Assembly (NCBI GenBank): GCA_035714085.1
Contig: DASTMP010000096.1
Coordinates: forward strand, 1 to 64,000
From: JAJVID01 sp035714085
GTDB lineage: Bacteria > Acidobacteriota > Blastocatellia > RBC074
Reading direction: 5' to 3'
DNA length: 64,000 bases
Shown here: one piece after another, positions 26,018-34,936 of the stretch
How the letters are laid out: every line of letters starts with the position of its first letter
Position numbering within the stretch: the first letter of the stretch is position 1
Made by a program: the position numbers and the translations under genes
Notes under the pieces: model-generated
Databases searched by the model: none
What the model was told of the DNA's origin: nothing
The model's input: the letters and a program-made list of their open reading frames with translations, nothing else

Positions 26018-26046
26018 CTAGTGGCGAATCGCCCCAATCCATGTCG
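26018..26046 (-). promoter_or_regulatory. copy f of the CGACATG-N14-GCCA(C)TAG promoter motif
   Basis: The minus strand carries CGACATG, 14 bases, GCCACTAG, between the sigma factor and the anti-sigma-like gene. An extra GCCAGTAG lies 9 bases further downstream at 26001-26008. This is the position expected for an autoregulated promoter. Confidence 0.55.
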
Positions 26047-26054
26047 GCCCGGGT

Positions 26055-26639
26055 TCATTTTTTCTTCACACAGCCTTCGACGCACTCTTCGAGTCGGTTG
26101 CGAATTCTCTGGGCGCGGCTGCGCAGCGCATTGAGCGGAATGCCCAGGCGCTCGGCCATCGCCAGCCGGATGTTGATCTTCTTGCGTTTATCGTCGCTGT
26201 AATATTGCAGGATCAATTGCCGGCTTTCGACCGGCAGTTCTTTCAGGCATCGCTCGAAACAGTCCAGTCTTTCGTCTTTTTCTTCCGGATCGGGCGCGGC
26301 GAGCGCGGCGGGCGGCAGTTCTTCAAAGTCCGCCCTTCTGCTCTCCGGGCTTTTCAGCTTTTCGAGCAGGACCAGACGAGCCACACCGTGGCAATATGTG
26401 GGGAGGTCGCGGATAGTTTCGCCCTCGTCAATTTTGCGGATGACGCGGTTGATCGTCTCATCGGCGCATTCTTCGGGGAAATGAGCGCCTCGCCAGTCAA
26501 AGAATTTCATCAGCGTCAGGCGCAGGCCTTCATACTTTTCGCCGGCGCGATCAGAGTCCGGATCGAGGCAGGTCAGAAATCGGGCCAGAGCCTCCGCGCT
26601 CAGTGTCCATTCCGATTTGGAGACCGTTACACCGTCCAT
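26055..26639 (-). CDS. ECF-type RNA polymerase sigma factor
   Basis: 194 residues from the ATG at 26639; the longer frame has no supporting features. Region 2 is seen in FFDWRGAHFPEECADETINR followed by VIRKIDEGE and YCHGVARLVLLEKL. Region 4 is a C-terminal helix-turn-helix: LPVESRQLILQYYSDDKRKK, then LAMAERLGIPLNALRSRAQR. There is no region 3, as expected for the extracytoplasmic-function group. An anti-sigma-like membrane gene follows 110 bases downstream. The shared promoter motif at six sites in the window, one immediately after this gene, makes this protein the leading candidate to recognise it. Confidence 0.85.
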   Translation of the reverse strand: MDGVTVSKSEWTLSAEALARFLTCLDPDSDRAGEKYEGLRLTLMKFFDWRGAHFPEECADETINRVIRKIDEGETIRDLPTYCHGVARLVLLEKLKSPESRRADFEELPPAALAAPDPEEKDERLDCFERCLKELPVESRQLILQYYSDDKRKKINIRLAMAERLGIPLNALRSRAQRIRNRLEECVEGCVKKK

Positions 26640-26882
26640 ATTGATTCTCTGTAGGCTGATTCTCGCTATTCTAAAAGAAAGTTGGTTGCGACTTGAAACG
26701 CCCAAATGATAGCACGGAAAGGCGAAGAGAGAGGCAAAGAAATACGCCATCCCAGGGCAGTTATTGCAAACTGCCAGGCGTCTCGCGCCAGAAATACTTT
26801 GAGTGTGTGAAGGGCGCAGGGCGGTACAGTACGGGGAGCGTCAGCTCAACCATCAACGTATTTATGGCGGCCTGTACTAAGC

Positions 26883-27443
26883 TCACTTCTCGTTTCTATT
26901 CTCACGCAGCATATTGCAAAACAACGCCCCCTGCTCGATCGCGTCATCCAGAGCCTTGTGCGTGTGCGGCAGGTCGTCGAACCATCTCCTGGGCATATTC
27001 CGTTTGACCGTGTTGCGGAAATCCATCTTGAGCATCGCCATCGCATAAGTCTTGATGTCGAGCGCGGAATGAGAGAAGGGATTTTCGCCGGTGAACCGGT
27101 TCAGGTACCAGCAGATAAACATAAAGTCGAAGGGGGCCGGATAGCCGACGAACACAGGTTTGCCGGGCAGGCGTCTCAACCAATCGAGATAGTTGTTCAT
27201 CGCCGTTTCGGGCGGCTGAAGTTCTACGCGGCAGGCTTTCCAGGCCTCCGGCTGAGTCTCCCACCAGGCCATTGTCTTCGGATCGGCGACGGCGTCCGGC
27301 AGCGTTTTGAGATTCGCGGTGAACGCGCTGATCATAATTTTTTCGGGCAGGAATGCGGCTGAGCCGAAGCTGAGCATCGAGTTCACTCCGGGGATCGGCC
27401 CGTCGGTCTCCACATCGGTGCTGACGTAAACTTCAATCATCAT
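26883..27443 (-). CDS. DEDDh-family 3'-5' exonuclease
   Basis: A 186-residue RNase T/DnaQ-like exonuclease. The acidic site is visible as STDVETDGPIPG (Asp and Glu near residue 10-12) and, at the C terminus, HTHKALDDAIEQG, which contributes the catalytic His and last Asp. PFDFMFICWYLNRF supplies the middle Asp. The start overlaps the last codons of tex by 11 bases, so translation is probably coupled. A role in RNA or DNA 3'-end trimming is inferred; coupling to the RNA-binding Tex protein favours RNA. Confidence 0.8.
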   Translation of the reverse strand: MMIEVYVSTDVETDGPIPGVNSMLSFGSAAFLPEKIMISAFTANLKTLPDAVADPKTMAWWETQPEAWKACRVELQPPETAMNNYLDWLRRLPGKPVFVGYPAPFDFMFICWYLNRFTGENPFSHSALDIKTYAMAMLKMDFRNTVKRNMPRRWFDDLPHTHKALDDAIEQGALFCNMLRENRNEK

Positions 27444-29859
27444 CCTTGCCCCAATTGGCCAGTTGCGCGAAAGGATTATTGAATGCGACCTTGGCGGGTT
27501 TCTGCGGTTTCTTCTGATCGTCGCGCCGCTTTTGATCCCTACCTTGATTAGGCCCGCGGTTCTGTTGGCGATTCGGACCGCGATCCTGGCTGCGCCCCTG
27601 ATTGGGCGACGCCGGTTTATCGCCCGGCTGTTTGCGGCCGGCGCCGTCGGTCTTCCCCTCAGTTCTCCCCTCGGTCTTCCCCTCAGACTTCATGGACAAA
27701 GCGATCTGGTTCTTTTCCAGATTCACCTCGATCACCCGCACCGAGACGCGGTCGCCCGGGCTGACCACCTCGCGCGGATCTTTGACGAAGCGGTCGCTGA
27801 GCCGCGAGATGTGCACGAGTCCATCCTGATGCACGCCGATGTCAACGAACGCGCCGAAGTTGGTCACGTTGGTAACGATGCCGGGGCAGGTCATTCCGGG
27901 CTTCAGGTCTTTGATCTCGTGAATGTCCTCGCGGTAGGCGAAGGCCGAGAACTCTTCGCGCGGATCTCGCCCAGGTTTGGCGAGCTCGGTGACGATGTCA
28001 GCGAACGTGAATCCGCCGACCTCCGATTTGAACTCTTCGGACCGCTTAACCAATTCAACGCCGGGGCCGGTCAGGTCGGCCACGCCAAGCCCGAGCCTCT
28101 CGGCCAGCGCTTCCAGCGCCGGGTAGCGTTCGGGGTGTACGCCGGTGTTGTCGAGAGGGTGCCCGGCGTTCGGGATGCGCAGGAATCCGGCGGATTGCTC
28201 GAACATCTTTTTGCTGAATCGCGGGATGTCGAGCAGTTGCTGGCGCGACGTGAAGAGGCCGTTGGTCGCGCGTGTCTCGACGATCTTTTTGGCCATCGCC
28301 GGGCCGATGCCAGAGACATGTTCGAGCAGGTGATATGACGCGGTGTTGATGTTCACTCCGACGGCGTTGACGCAGGAATCGACTACGAGGTCGAGCGATT
28401 TTTTGAGAGCGGGCTGCGAAACGTCGTGCTGGTATTGTCCCACGCCGATGCTCTTCGGATCGATTTTTACGAGCTCGGCCAGCGGGTCTTGCAACCGGCG
28501 GGCGATTGAGATAGCGCCGCGCACGGTAATATCGAGTTCGGGGAACTCTTCGCGGGCGGCGGCGCTGGCGCTATACACGCTCGCGCCGGATTCGTTGACC
28601 ATGACCACGGGAACGCTCAGCCCCATTTCCCTCAACGCGTCTCGGATGAAGCTCTCGGTCTCGCGGCCCGCCGTGCCGTTGCCGACGGCGATGGCGCGGA
28701 GACGGGCGTTCTGCAATACCGCTCCGATCATCTTCTTCGCGGTTTCCTGATCGTTCTTCGATTGCAGGAAAATCACGTTACTGGCCAGGAATTTCCCCGA
28801 ATCGTCGACGACGGCCAGCTTGCAGCCAGTTCGCACTCCGGGATCGACGCCGAGAACGGCCTTCGATCCGAACGGCGAGGCGAGCAGCAGCTTCCTGACG
28901 TTTTCGGCGAAGACCTTGATCGCCGCCTCGTCGGCCACTTCTTTCAACTCGCGGTGGGCCTCGTTTTCGATGCTCGGGATTACGTAGCCTTTCAACGCGA
29001 GCTTCGCGGCCCGCCGCAAGAGTTCCGCGCCGGGCGACTCCGGCGCCGCGCAGGCTTCGCTCTCGAATCGCGCGAGCAATGTTTCGTCAAAAGCCGCGTC
29101 TTCGGGCGCGCCTCCGATAGTCAGCGTCAACTCTTCTTCCATCCAGCCGCGCCGCATCGCTAGATAGCGGTGCGAGTTTTCGGGCTTGAGCAGCGACTGG
29201 ATCGGCTCGTGATGATCGAAATAGCGTTCGTACTTGCTGTACTCTTTCGCCTTCTCGGATTTGACTGATTTCGCCAGGCCGCGGTCGAAAACCGTCTTGC
29301 GCGTGAATTCGCGCAATTCCTGAGTCTCGGCCAGGCGTTCGGTCAGGATGTCCTGCGCGCCAGCGATCGCCGCCTCTGCGTCATTGATGTTCTTTTCCGG
29401 GTTGTAGAACGCCAGCGCGAAGATCTCGAGCGTCTGTCCCGGCTCCGGCGCGGCCAATCCATGGCCGCAATCCCAGATCCAGTCGGCGAACGGCTCGAGT
29501 CCGGCCTCCTTAGCGATGGTCGCTTTGGTTTTACGCTTCTGCTTGTAAGGCAGGTAGATGTCTTCGAGCGAATCGAGGTTGAAGGTCGAAAGGATTTTTT
29601 CTTTCAGCTCATCGGTCAGCTTGCCCTGACGTTCGATCTCCTCGACGATGAAGGTCTGGCGCTTGATGACCTCGTCCCACCGCTCCTTGGCGTCGATCAC
29701 GTTCTGGATCGCGACTTCGTCTAGCGCGCCGGTCTGTTCTTTACGGTAGCGAGCGATGAATGGGACTGTTCCGCCTTCTTCGGTTAGCGCGAGAACCGCG
29801 ATCGCTGAATTGACGGGGATGTTTGCGTGCGTTGATTGGAACCAGGTCTCAAAAATCAT
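27433..29859 (-). CDS. tex: Tex-family RNA-binding transcription accessory protein
   Basis: 808 residues with the full Tex order: N-terminal helical domain, YqgF-like RNase H fold (VLGVDPGVRTGCKLAVVD near 335), helix-hairpin-helix segments (HVSGIGPAMAKKIVETR, LLDIPRFSKKMFEQS) and a C-terminal S1 domain (GMTCPGIVTNVTNFGAFVDI). After S1 there is an unusual tail of about 85 residues, rich in Gly, Lys, Arg and Gln, with GKTEGRTEGKTDG repeats and several RGPN-type units. Such a tail probably adds non-specific RNA binding. Tex proteins act on nucleic acids and transcription complexes. The exonuclease gene overlaps its 3' end. Confidence 0.93.
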   Translation of the reverse strand: MIFETWFQSTHANIPVNSAIAVLALTEEGGTVPFIARYRKEQTGALDEVAIQNVIDAKERWDEVIKRQTFIVEEIERQGKLTDELKEKILSTFNLDSLEDIYLPYKQKRKTKATIAKEAGLEPFADWIWDCGHGLAAPEPGQTLEIFALAFYNPEKNINDAEAAIAGAQDILTERLAETQELREFTRKTVFDRGLAKSVKSEKAKEYSKYERYFDHHEPIQSLLKPENSHRYLAMRRGWMEEELTLTIGGAPEDAAFDETLLARFESEACAAPESPGAELLRRAAKLALKGYVIPSIENEAHRELKEVADEAAIKVFAENVRKLLLASPFGSKAVLGVDPGVRTGCKLAVVDDSGKFLASNVIFLQSKNDQETAKKMIGAVLQNARLRAIAVGNGTAGRETESFIRDALREMGLSVPVVMVNESGASVYSASAAAREEFPELDITVRGAISIARRLQDPLAELVKIDPKSIGVGQYQHDVSQPALKKSLDLVVDSCVNAVGVNINTASYHLLEHVSGIGPAMAKKIVETRATNGLFTSRQQLLDIPRFSKKMFEQSAGFLRIPNAGHPLDNTGVHPERYPALEALAERLGLGVADLTGPGVELVKRSEEFKSEVGGFTFADIVTELAKPGRDPREEFSAFAYREDIHEIKDLKPGMTCPGIVTNVTNFGAFVDIGVHQDGLVHISRLSDRFVKDPREVVSPGDRVSVRVIEVNLEKNQIALSMKSEGKTEGRTEGKTDGAGRKQPGDKPASPNQGRSQDRGPNRQQNRGPNQGRDQKRRDDQKKPQKPAKVAFNNPFAQLANWGKDDD

Positions 29860-30300
29860 ACTTATTCCAGGCGATCTTTACGACGCGCGCGGAGCGCGCT
29901 ACACAAATATCGCGGATCATTAATTCGGATTTCGTTTTTTTGCTGTTCATGCTTTCATCTAAGGCGTGTTCGGCGCCAACCAGGCGTCCGGCGCCTGGGG
30001 CGGAGCGCATCTTTATGAATAGCAGGGCGTGCATTATGAATAGCAGGGCGTGCATTAAAAGGCGGCTCTTTTCTTCGCAGGTTCATCATCTGTTCGGTTC
30101 ATCGCTTATCATAGCTCAGCGTCGAATGGTGGAAGAGTAAACGATAATTCGCCATTGTCAACCGCGCCAAGTTTCCTGCAACTCGCGTCTCTGGCGCGCC
30201 GTCCTTAGAATTGCCGTCGCGATCTTGTAAAATCAAGTCCGCGCCGGTTTTACATTCAAAATTTTTTGAATGCGGCAGTACATAGCTTGAGATCGTAATT
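29860..30300. other. divergent gap between tex and the RND pump gene
   Basis: No gene is supported in these 441 bases. The interval must hold divergent promoters for tex and the pump. It contains a 21-base tandem duplication (30015-30056) and a GC-rich palindromic patch near 29967-29998. Confidence 0.5.
30015..30056. repeat. 21-base tandem duplication
   Basis: ATGAATAGCAGGGCGTGCAT plus T is present twice in direct succession, exactly. The duplication is recent in appearance. It has no evident coding role. Confidence 0.85.
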
Positions 30301-33300
30301 ATGCAGAAGCTAGCGGAGATTTGCATCAAACGTCCGGTCTTTGCGGCGATGATCATATTGGCGCTGGTGGTGGTCGGGGCGTCCAGTTATTTCAAACTCG
30401 GCGTTGATCGCTTTCCGGCGGTCGATGTGCCGACGGTGACGGTGCGCGCCACTCTGCCCGGCGCTTCGCCCGAAGAGGCCGAAACGACGCTCGCTCAGAC
30501 TCTCGAAGAGGCCGTCAACACCGTTGAAGGGATCGAGCAGCTCCGCTCAGTTTCGAGCCAGGGCCGGTCGTTCGTTACGGCGACCTTCGGCCTCGACCGC
30601 GACATTGACGACGCGGCGCAGGACGTGCGCGACCGCGTGCAGGGGGTGACGCGGCTGTTCCCGCCCGGAACCGACCCTCCCATCGTGCAGAAATTCGACA
30701 ACGAGCGGCAGGGGATCATGACGATCGCGCTCTCGTCGTACCGCTCGGTCCGCGAATTGAGCGAACTGGCCGACAACATCGTCAGGAAACAGCTCGAGCG
30801 GTCGAGCGGCGTGGGCGAGATATCGATCTCCGGCGGAATAACCCGCTCGATCAACATCTGGGTCGACGCCGACCGGCTCTCGGCCTACGGCATTCCGATC
30901 ACCGAAGTACGCGACGCCGTCGTGCGCCAGAACGCCGACGTTCCCGGAGGCAACGTGGACAACGGGCGGCGCGAATTGTCGCTGCGGACCATGGGCAGGG
31001 TCGTCGACCCGGGCTTGTTCAACGATCTGGTCATCAAGACCATCGGCGGCGCTCCGGTCCGCGTCCGCGACATCGGCTACGCCGAAGACGGCACAAAAGA
31101 GCAGCGGTCGATTTCACGCCTGACGGACCTCACCACCGCGGGCGGCGATCCGCAGAAGCGCGCGCAGACCCCCGGCGTTCCGTCGGTGACCATCGAGGTG
31201 CGCCGCCAGACGGGCGCCAACACCATGGCGGTCATCGAAGACGTGAAGAGGAACATGGCGCGCGTCCAGGCGCAATTGCCCTCCGACGTCAGGCTCGAAG
31301 TCATCAGCGACCAGTCTCGCTACATCAAGAACGCGCTCCACGAAATCAATGTCCACTTGATCCTGGGCAGCTTACTGGCCTGTCTGGTGGTGCTGCTGTT
31401 TATGCGCTCGTGGCGCTCGACGATCATCGCGGGAATCGCGATCCCGACATCGGTCATCTCGACTTTCGGAATGATGAAGGCGCTCGATTTCACGCTCAAC
31501 AGCGTGACCATGCTGGCGCTGGTCCTGATGGTGGGCGTGGTCATCGACGACGCCATCGTCGTACTGGAAAACATCTTCCGGTTCATCGAAGAGAAGAAGA
31601 TGCATCCGATGCAGGCCGCCAAGGAAGCCACCAAGGAGATCGGCCTGGCGGTGCTCGCTACGACGCTCTCTCTGGTCGTCATCTTCCTGCCGATCTCGTT
31701 TATGTCCTCGATCTCGGGACGATTCCTCTATCAGTTCGGGATCACGGCGGCGGTCGCTATCATGGTCTCGCTGCTGGTTTCGTTCACGCTGACGCCGATG
31801 ATGAGCGCGCGGCTGATCCACGTGAGCGACGCTCACCAGGGGGACGTGGCGGGATCGCGCCGCGGGTTCTATAGCTACATTGATCGCGCTTATACCTGGA
31901 TGCTCAGGCTCGTCATGCGGCATCGATTTCTGGTCGGGTCCTTGGCGCTTCTGGTGATGGCTTCGTCCGTCCCGCTTTACGGACTGGTCAAGCAGGATTT
32001 CATTCCCAGCAACATTGACGAGGCGGAGTTCAGCGTCAGCCTTACGGCGCCCGAAGGGACCAGCCTGGTCTCGATGAACGAGGCTTTGGAGGCGGTCGAG
32101 GCCGAGTTGAAACAGATGCCGGAGGTTCGGATGCTGCTGGGACGCGCCGGCAGTTCGTTTCTGGGGGCGGTCAACAACGCCGACGTTTACGTCCGCATCC
32201 CGCCGCACGAAGAGCGCACGATCAACCTGACGAAATTCTGGAAAGGGTTGACGCGAGGCGAGCCGCTGGCCGTCTTCCGCGGCAATTATTCGGCGCGCGA
32301 CGTTCAGCAGAAGGTGCGCCAGCGACTGCGCAAATTCACGCACCTGCGCCCTGCGGTCCGCAACCCGCAAACTATCAACCTCGGCGGCGGAGGATTCACC
32401 GACGTCGATTTCGTATTGCGCGGCCCCGATTTGACGACCCTGGTCAAATACGCCAACCAACTGCGCGACCGCGCGCCCGAACTCGGATTGCTCGACTCCG
32501 ACGTGACGCTGAAAATCGACAAGCCCGAACTGCGCGTCAACATCGATCGCGCGCGAGCCGCCGATCTCGGCGTCGATTCGACCGACATCGCCACGGCGCT
32601 CGGGATCATGGTCGGCGGGGACGAACGCGTCTCGCGCTTCCACGACGAGCAGATGAACGAGGATTACGATGTGCAGGTGCGTTTGAAGCAGGGAGACCGC
32701 AACGACGCCGAAACTATCTCGAGATTGTACGTGCCGTCGTCGCGCGGCGGCCTCGTCAGCCTGGGGAACCTGGTCAATGTCAAGTTGGAAGAAACGTCGT
32801 CGAGAATCGACCGGCTCGACCGCCAGCGGCAGGTCAGCCTGCGCGCTAACATCGCGCCCGGCTATGCGCTCGCCGACCGCCTCGTAGCGCTGCGCGACGA
32901 GGCCACTAGAATGAACATGCCGCCCGGTTATAACACCGCCGTCTCGGGCCGGGCGAGCGAATTGGAGCGCACGGGCGCCGAATTCATCGTCGCGTTTCTG
33001 CTCTCGATCGCGTTTATGTACATGATCCTGGCCTCGCAATTCGAGAGCGTCATCCACCCGGTTACAATTCTGCTCAGTCTTCCGCTGGCAGTGCCGTTCG
33101 CGCTGATCTCGATGTGGGCCATGAACGATACCCTCAATCTCTATTCTGCGCTGGGCGTCCTGGTGCTTTTCGGAGTGGTCAAGAAGAATTCGATTCTCCA
33201 GATCGACCACATGAACGGATTGCGCGCGCGCGGCTTGTCGAGATACGACGCGATCATCCAGGCCAATCGCGATCGGCTGCGTCCGATTTTGATGACGACG

Positions 33301-33594
33301 CTGGCGCTGGTCGCTGGCATGCTGCCGCTCGCCCTCGGCACAGGCCCGGGCGCGGAGGAGCGCCGGACTATCGCCACAGTCGTCATCGGCGGGCAGTCGC
33401 TCTCACTGCTTTTGACGCTGCTCATAACACCCGTAGCCTATTCGATCTTTGATGACGTCGACGCATGGATTCGGCGACGGGCGTCCGCAAAACAGCCTGT
33501 CAAGCCTGCGGAGCCGGTCAAGGCTCCCGATCGTCTTCAGGCTTCGGATGAGATTCCGGAGATCAACGCGGCGCGGCCGGAGGCGGGCGATTAA
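30301..33594 (+). CDS. RND-family efflux transporter, AcrB/HAE1-like
   Basis: 1097 residues, close to the usual size. N-terminal helix (FAAMIILALVVVGASSYF), porter domain, then the membrane block starting near 355 with the proton-relay helix GVVIDDAIVVLENIF carrying the two aspartates. A second half repeats the plan, ending with helices near 905-1060 (IVAFLLSIAFMYMILASQFE, SALGVLVLFGVVKKNSI). This is an inner-membrane proton-driven pump, normally working with a periplasmic adaptor and an outer-membrane channel. Neither is encoded next to it, which is unusual; partners must lie elsewhere. The start ATG has only a weak ribosome binding site. Confidence 0.92.
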   Translation: MQKLAEICIKRPVFAAMIILALVVVGASSYFKLGVDRFPAVDVPTVTVRATLPGASPEEAETTLAQTLEEAVNTVEGIEQLRSVSSQGRSFVTATFGLDRDIDDAAQDVRDRVQGVTRLFPPGTDPPIVQKFDNERQGIMTIALSSYRSVRELSELADNIVRKQLERSSGVGEISISGGITRSINIWVDADRLSAYGIPITEVRDAVVRQNADVPGGNVDNGRRELSLRTMGRVVDPGLFNDLVIKTIGGAPVRVRDIGYAEDGTKEQRSISRLTDLTTAGGDPQKRAQTPGVPSVTIEVRRQTGANTMAVIEDVKRNMARVQAQLPSDVRLEVISDQSRYIKNALHEINVHLILGSLLACLVVLLFMRSWRSTIIAGIAIPTSVISTFGMMKALDFTLNSVTMLALVLMVGVVIDDAIVVLENIFRFIEEKKMHPMQAAKEATKEIGLAVLATTLSLVVIFLPISFMSSISGRFLYQFGITAAVAIMVSLLVSFTLTPMMSARLIHVSDAHQGDVAGSRRGFYSYIDRAYTWMLRLVMRHRFLVGSLALLVMASSVPLYGLVKQDFIPSNIDEAEFSVSLTAPEGTSLVSMNEALEAVEAELKQMPEVRMLLGRAGSSFLGAVNNADVYVRIPPHEERTINLTKFWKGLTRGEPLAVFRGNYSARDVQQKVRQRLRKFTHLRPAVRNPQTINLGGGGFTDVDFVLRGPDLTTLVKYANQLRDRAPELGLLDSDVTLKIDKPELRVNIDRARAADLGVDSTDIATALGIMVGGDERVSRFHDEQMNEDYDVQVRLKQGDRNDAETISRLYVPSSRGGLVSLGNLVNVKLEETSSRIDRLDRQRQVSLRANIAPGYALADRLVALRDEATRMNMPPGYNTAVSGRASELERTGAEFIVAFLLSIAFMYMILASQFESVIHPVTILLSLPLAVPFALISMWAMNDTLNLYSALGVLVLFGVVKKNSILQIDHMNGLRARGLSRYDAIIQANRDRLRPILMTTLALVAGMLPLALGTGPGAEERRTIATVVIGGQSLSLLLTLLITPVAYSIFDDVDAWIRRRASAKQPVKPAEPVKAPDRLQASDEIPEINAARPEAGD

Positions 33595-33742
33595 CCGCTT
33601 AACCGATTTTGAAATAAGAGCCCTTTCAAACACAAAGGGCCAAAGGTTCAAAGGCTCAAAAGGGACTGGGGATTTAGCGCCATTCAGCCCCTTGCCCCTT
33701 TGTGCTGAAAAATCCGCCATCTACTTTTTATGGAGGCTAAAA

Positions 33743-34822
33743 ATGTCGCACGACAATTCGCGAGACTTTTCACGCCGGTTGTTTCTACGTGGTTTGGGCG
33801 CGAGCGTCGCCGCATCGGCCGTCGCGCCGTCTCTATTTTCAGCTCACGCCGGAACGGATCCGATCATTCTCGGCGCGGGCAATCACCGCTACGAATGGGT
33901 TCGCGGATGGGGCAAGCTGCCTGAAGGCATGCAATTGGGCAGCACTCACGGCGCGACGCAGGTCGATTCGCAGAATCGCGTCTATTTCAACACTGATACC
34001 GAGAACGCGATCATCGTTTTCGACCAGGACGGCAAATTCATCAAATCGTTCGGTAAGGAATGGAAGGCGGACAAGGAAGGCAATGGCACGCACGGAATGC
34101 TGATTCGCAAGGAGGGCCGCCAGGAGTTCATCTACCTGACCAACCTCTTCCGTCATGAATTCGCCAAACTGACGATCGACGGCGAAGTCGTCTGGGTGAA
34201 GGGCTATCCCGAAAAATCCGGAGTCTACCAGGACAAAGATCAATTCCGTCCGACCGGCGTCGCCGTCGCGCCGAATGGGGATTTTTACGTCACCGACGGC
34301 TACGGCGCGAACTACATTCACCGCTACGACGCCAAAGGCGAGTACGTCAATTCGTGGGGAGGCAAGGTCAGCAAGGAGAACCCGAAAGAAGACGGCAAGT
34401 TCAACACCCCGCACGCGATCATCATTGACACGCGGGATAGGGAGCCACTGGTTCTGGTCACCGACCGCGCCAATCACCGGTTGCAGTGGTTCTCGCTCGA
34501 AGGCAAGCACGTCAAAACGCTCGACGGGACGGAGAACGATCAACTCCGGCTGCCGGCCACACTCCACATTCGCGGAACCGACCTGGTGATCGGCGACCTC
34601 GGCGGTCGCGTGACGATCCTCGACAAAGAGAACAAGCTGATTACGCATCTCGGCGATCAGGTTGACGCCAAGATGCGCGCGACCAACAAACTCCCGCGCG
34701 AGCAATGGCTCGACGGAATTTTCGTCTCTCCGCACGGCGTCTGCTGGGACAAACAGGGCAACCTCTACGTCGAAGAGTGGATGGCCGTCGGAAGAATTGT
34801 TAAGTTGAAACGCCTGAAGTAG
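33743..34822 (+). CDS. Tat-exported NHL-repeat (six-bladed propeller) protein
   Basis: 359 residues from the ATG at 33743 with GGAGG six bases upstream; the longer frame is rejected. The N terminus has a twin-arginine signal (SRRLFLRGLGASVAASAVAP). The mature part is a series of NHL-like blades (DSQNRVYFNTDTENAIIVFD, VAPNGDFYVTDGYGANYIHR, VTDRANHRLQWFS, DKQGNLYVEEW). Such propellers bind ligands or partners; some relatives are lyases in peptide amidation, but catalytic residues cannot be assigned here. It is exported folded, possibly with a metal. A perfect 33-base hairpin separates it from the S15 hydrolase gene. Confidence 0.8.
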   Translation: MSHDNSRDFSRRLFLRGLGASVAASAVAPSLFSAHAGTDPIILGAGNHRYEWVRGWGKLPEGMQLGSTHGATQVDSQNRVYFNTDTENAIIVFDQDGKFIKSFGKEWKADKEGNGTHGMLIRKEGRQEFIYLTNLFRHEFAKLTIDGEVVWVKGYPEKSGVYQDKDQFRPTGVAVAPNGDFYVTDGYGANYIHRYDAKGEYVNSWGGKVSKENPKEDGKFNTPHAIIIDTRDREPLVLVTDRANHRLQWFSLEGKHVKTLDGTENDQLRLPATLHIRGTDLVIGDLGGRVTILDKENKLITHLGDQVDAKMRATNKLPREQWLDGIFVSPHGVCWDKQGNLYVEEWMAVGRIVKLKRLK

Positions 34823-34838
34823 GGGCGCCGAAACAATG

Positions 34839-34921
34839 AAAATCAACCACGAAGAAACGAAGAGCGCGAAGATTTCTTTCTGTTCTTTCTTCGCGCTCTT
34901 CGTTTCTTCGTGGTTGATTTT
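34839..34921. repeat. perfect 33-base hairpin with ACGAAG-unit arms
   Basis: The left arm starts AAAATCAACCACGAAGAAAC and runs 33 bases to 34871. The right arm at 34889-34921 is its exact reverse complement, with a 17-base loop. It starts 17 bases after the NHL gene stop. The outer 25 bases of each arm recur in the hairpin at 62825-62908. Confidence 0.9.
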
Positions 34922-34936
34922 CCGCAGGAGATAGTA

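Noticed and set aside
31372..33210. A 612-codon open frame antisense to the RND pump gene
   Set aside because: It is low-complexity, rich in Arg, Asp, His and Gln, and mirrors the codon pattern of a GC-rich gene on the other strand. No domain or ribosome binding site.
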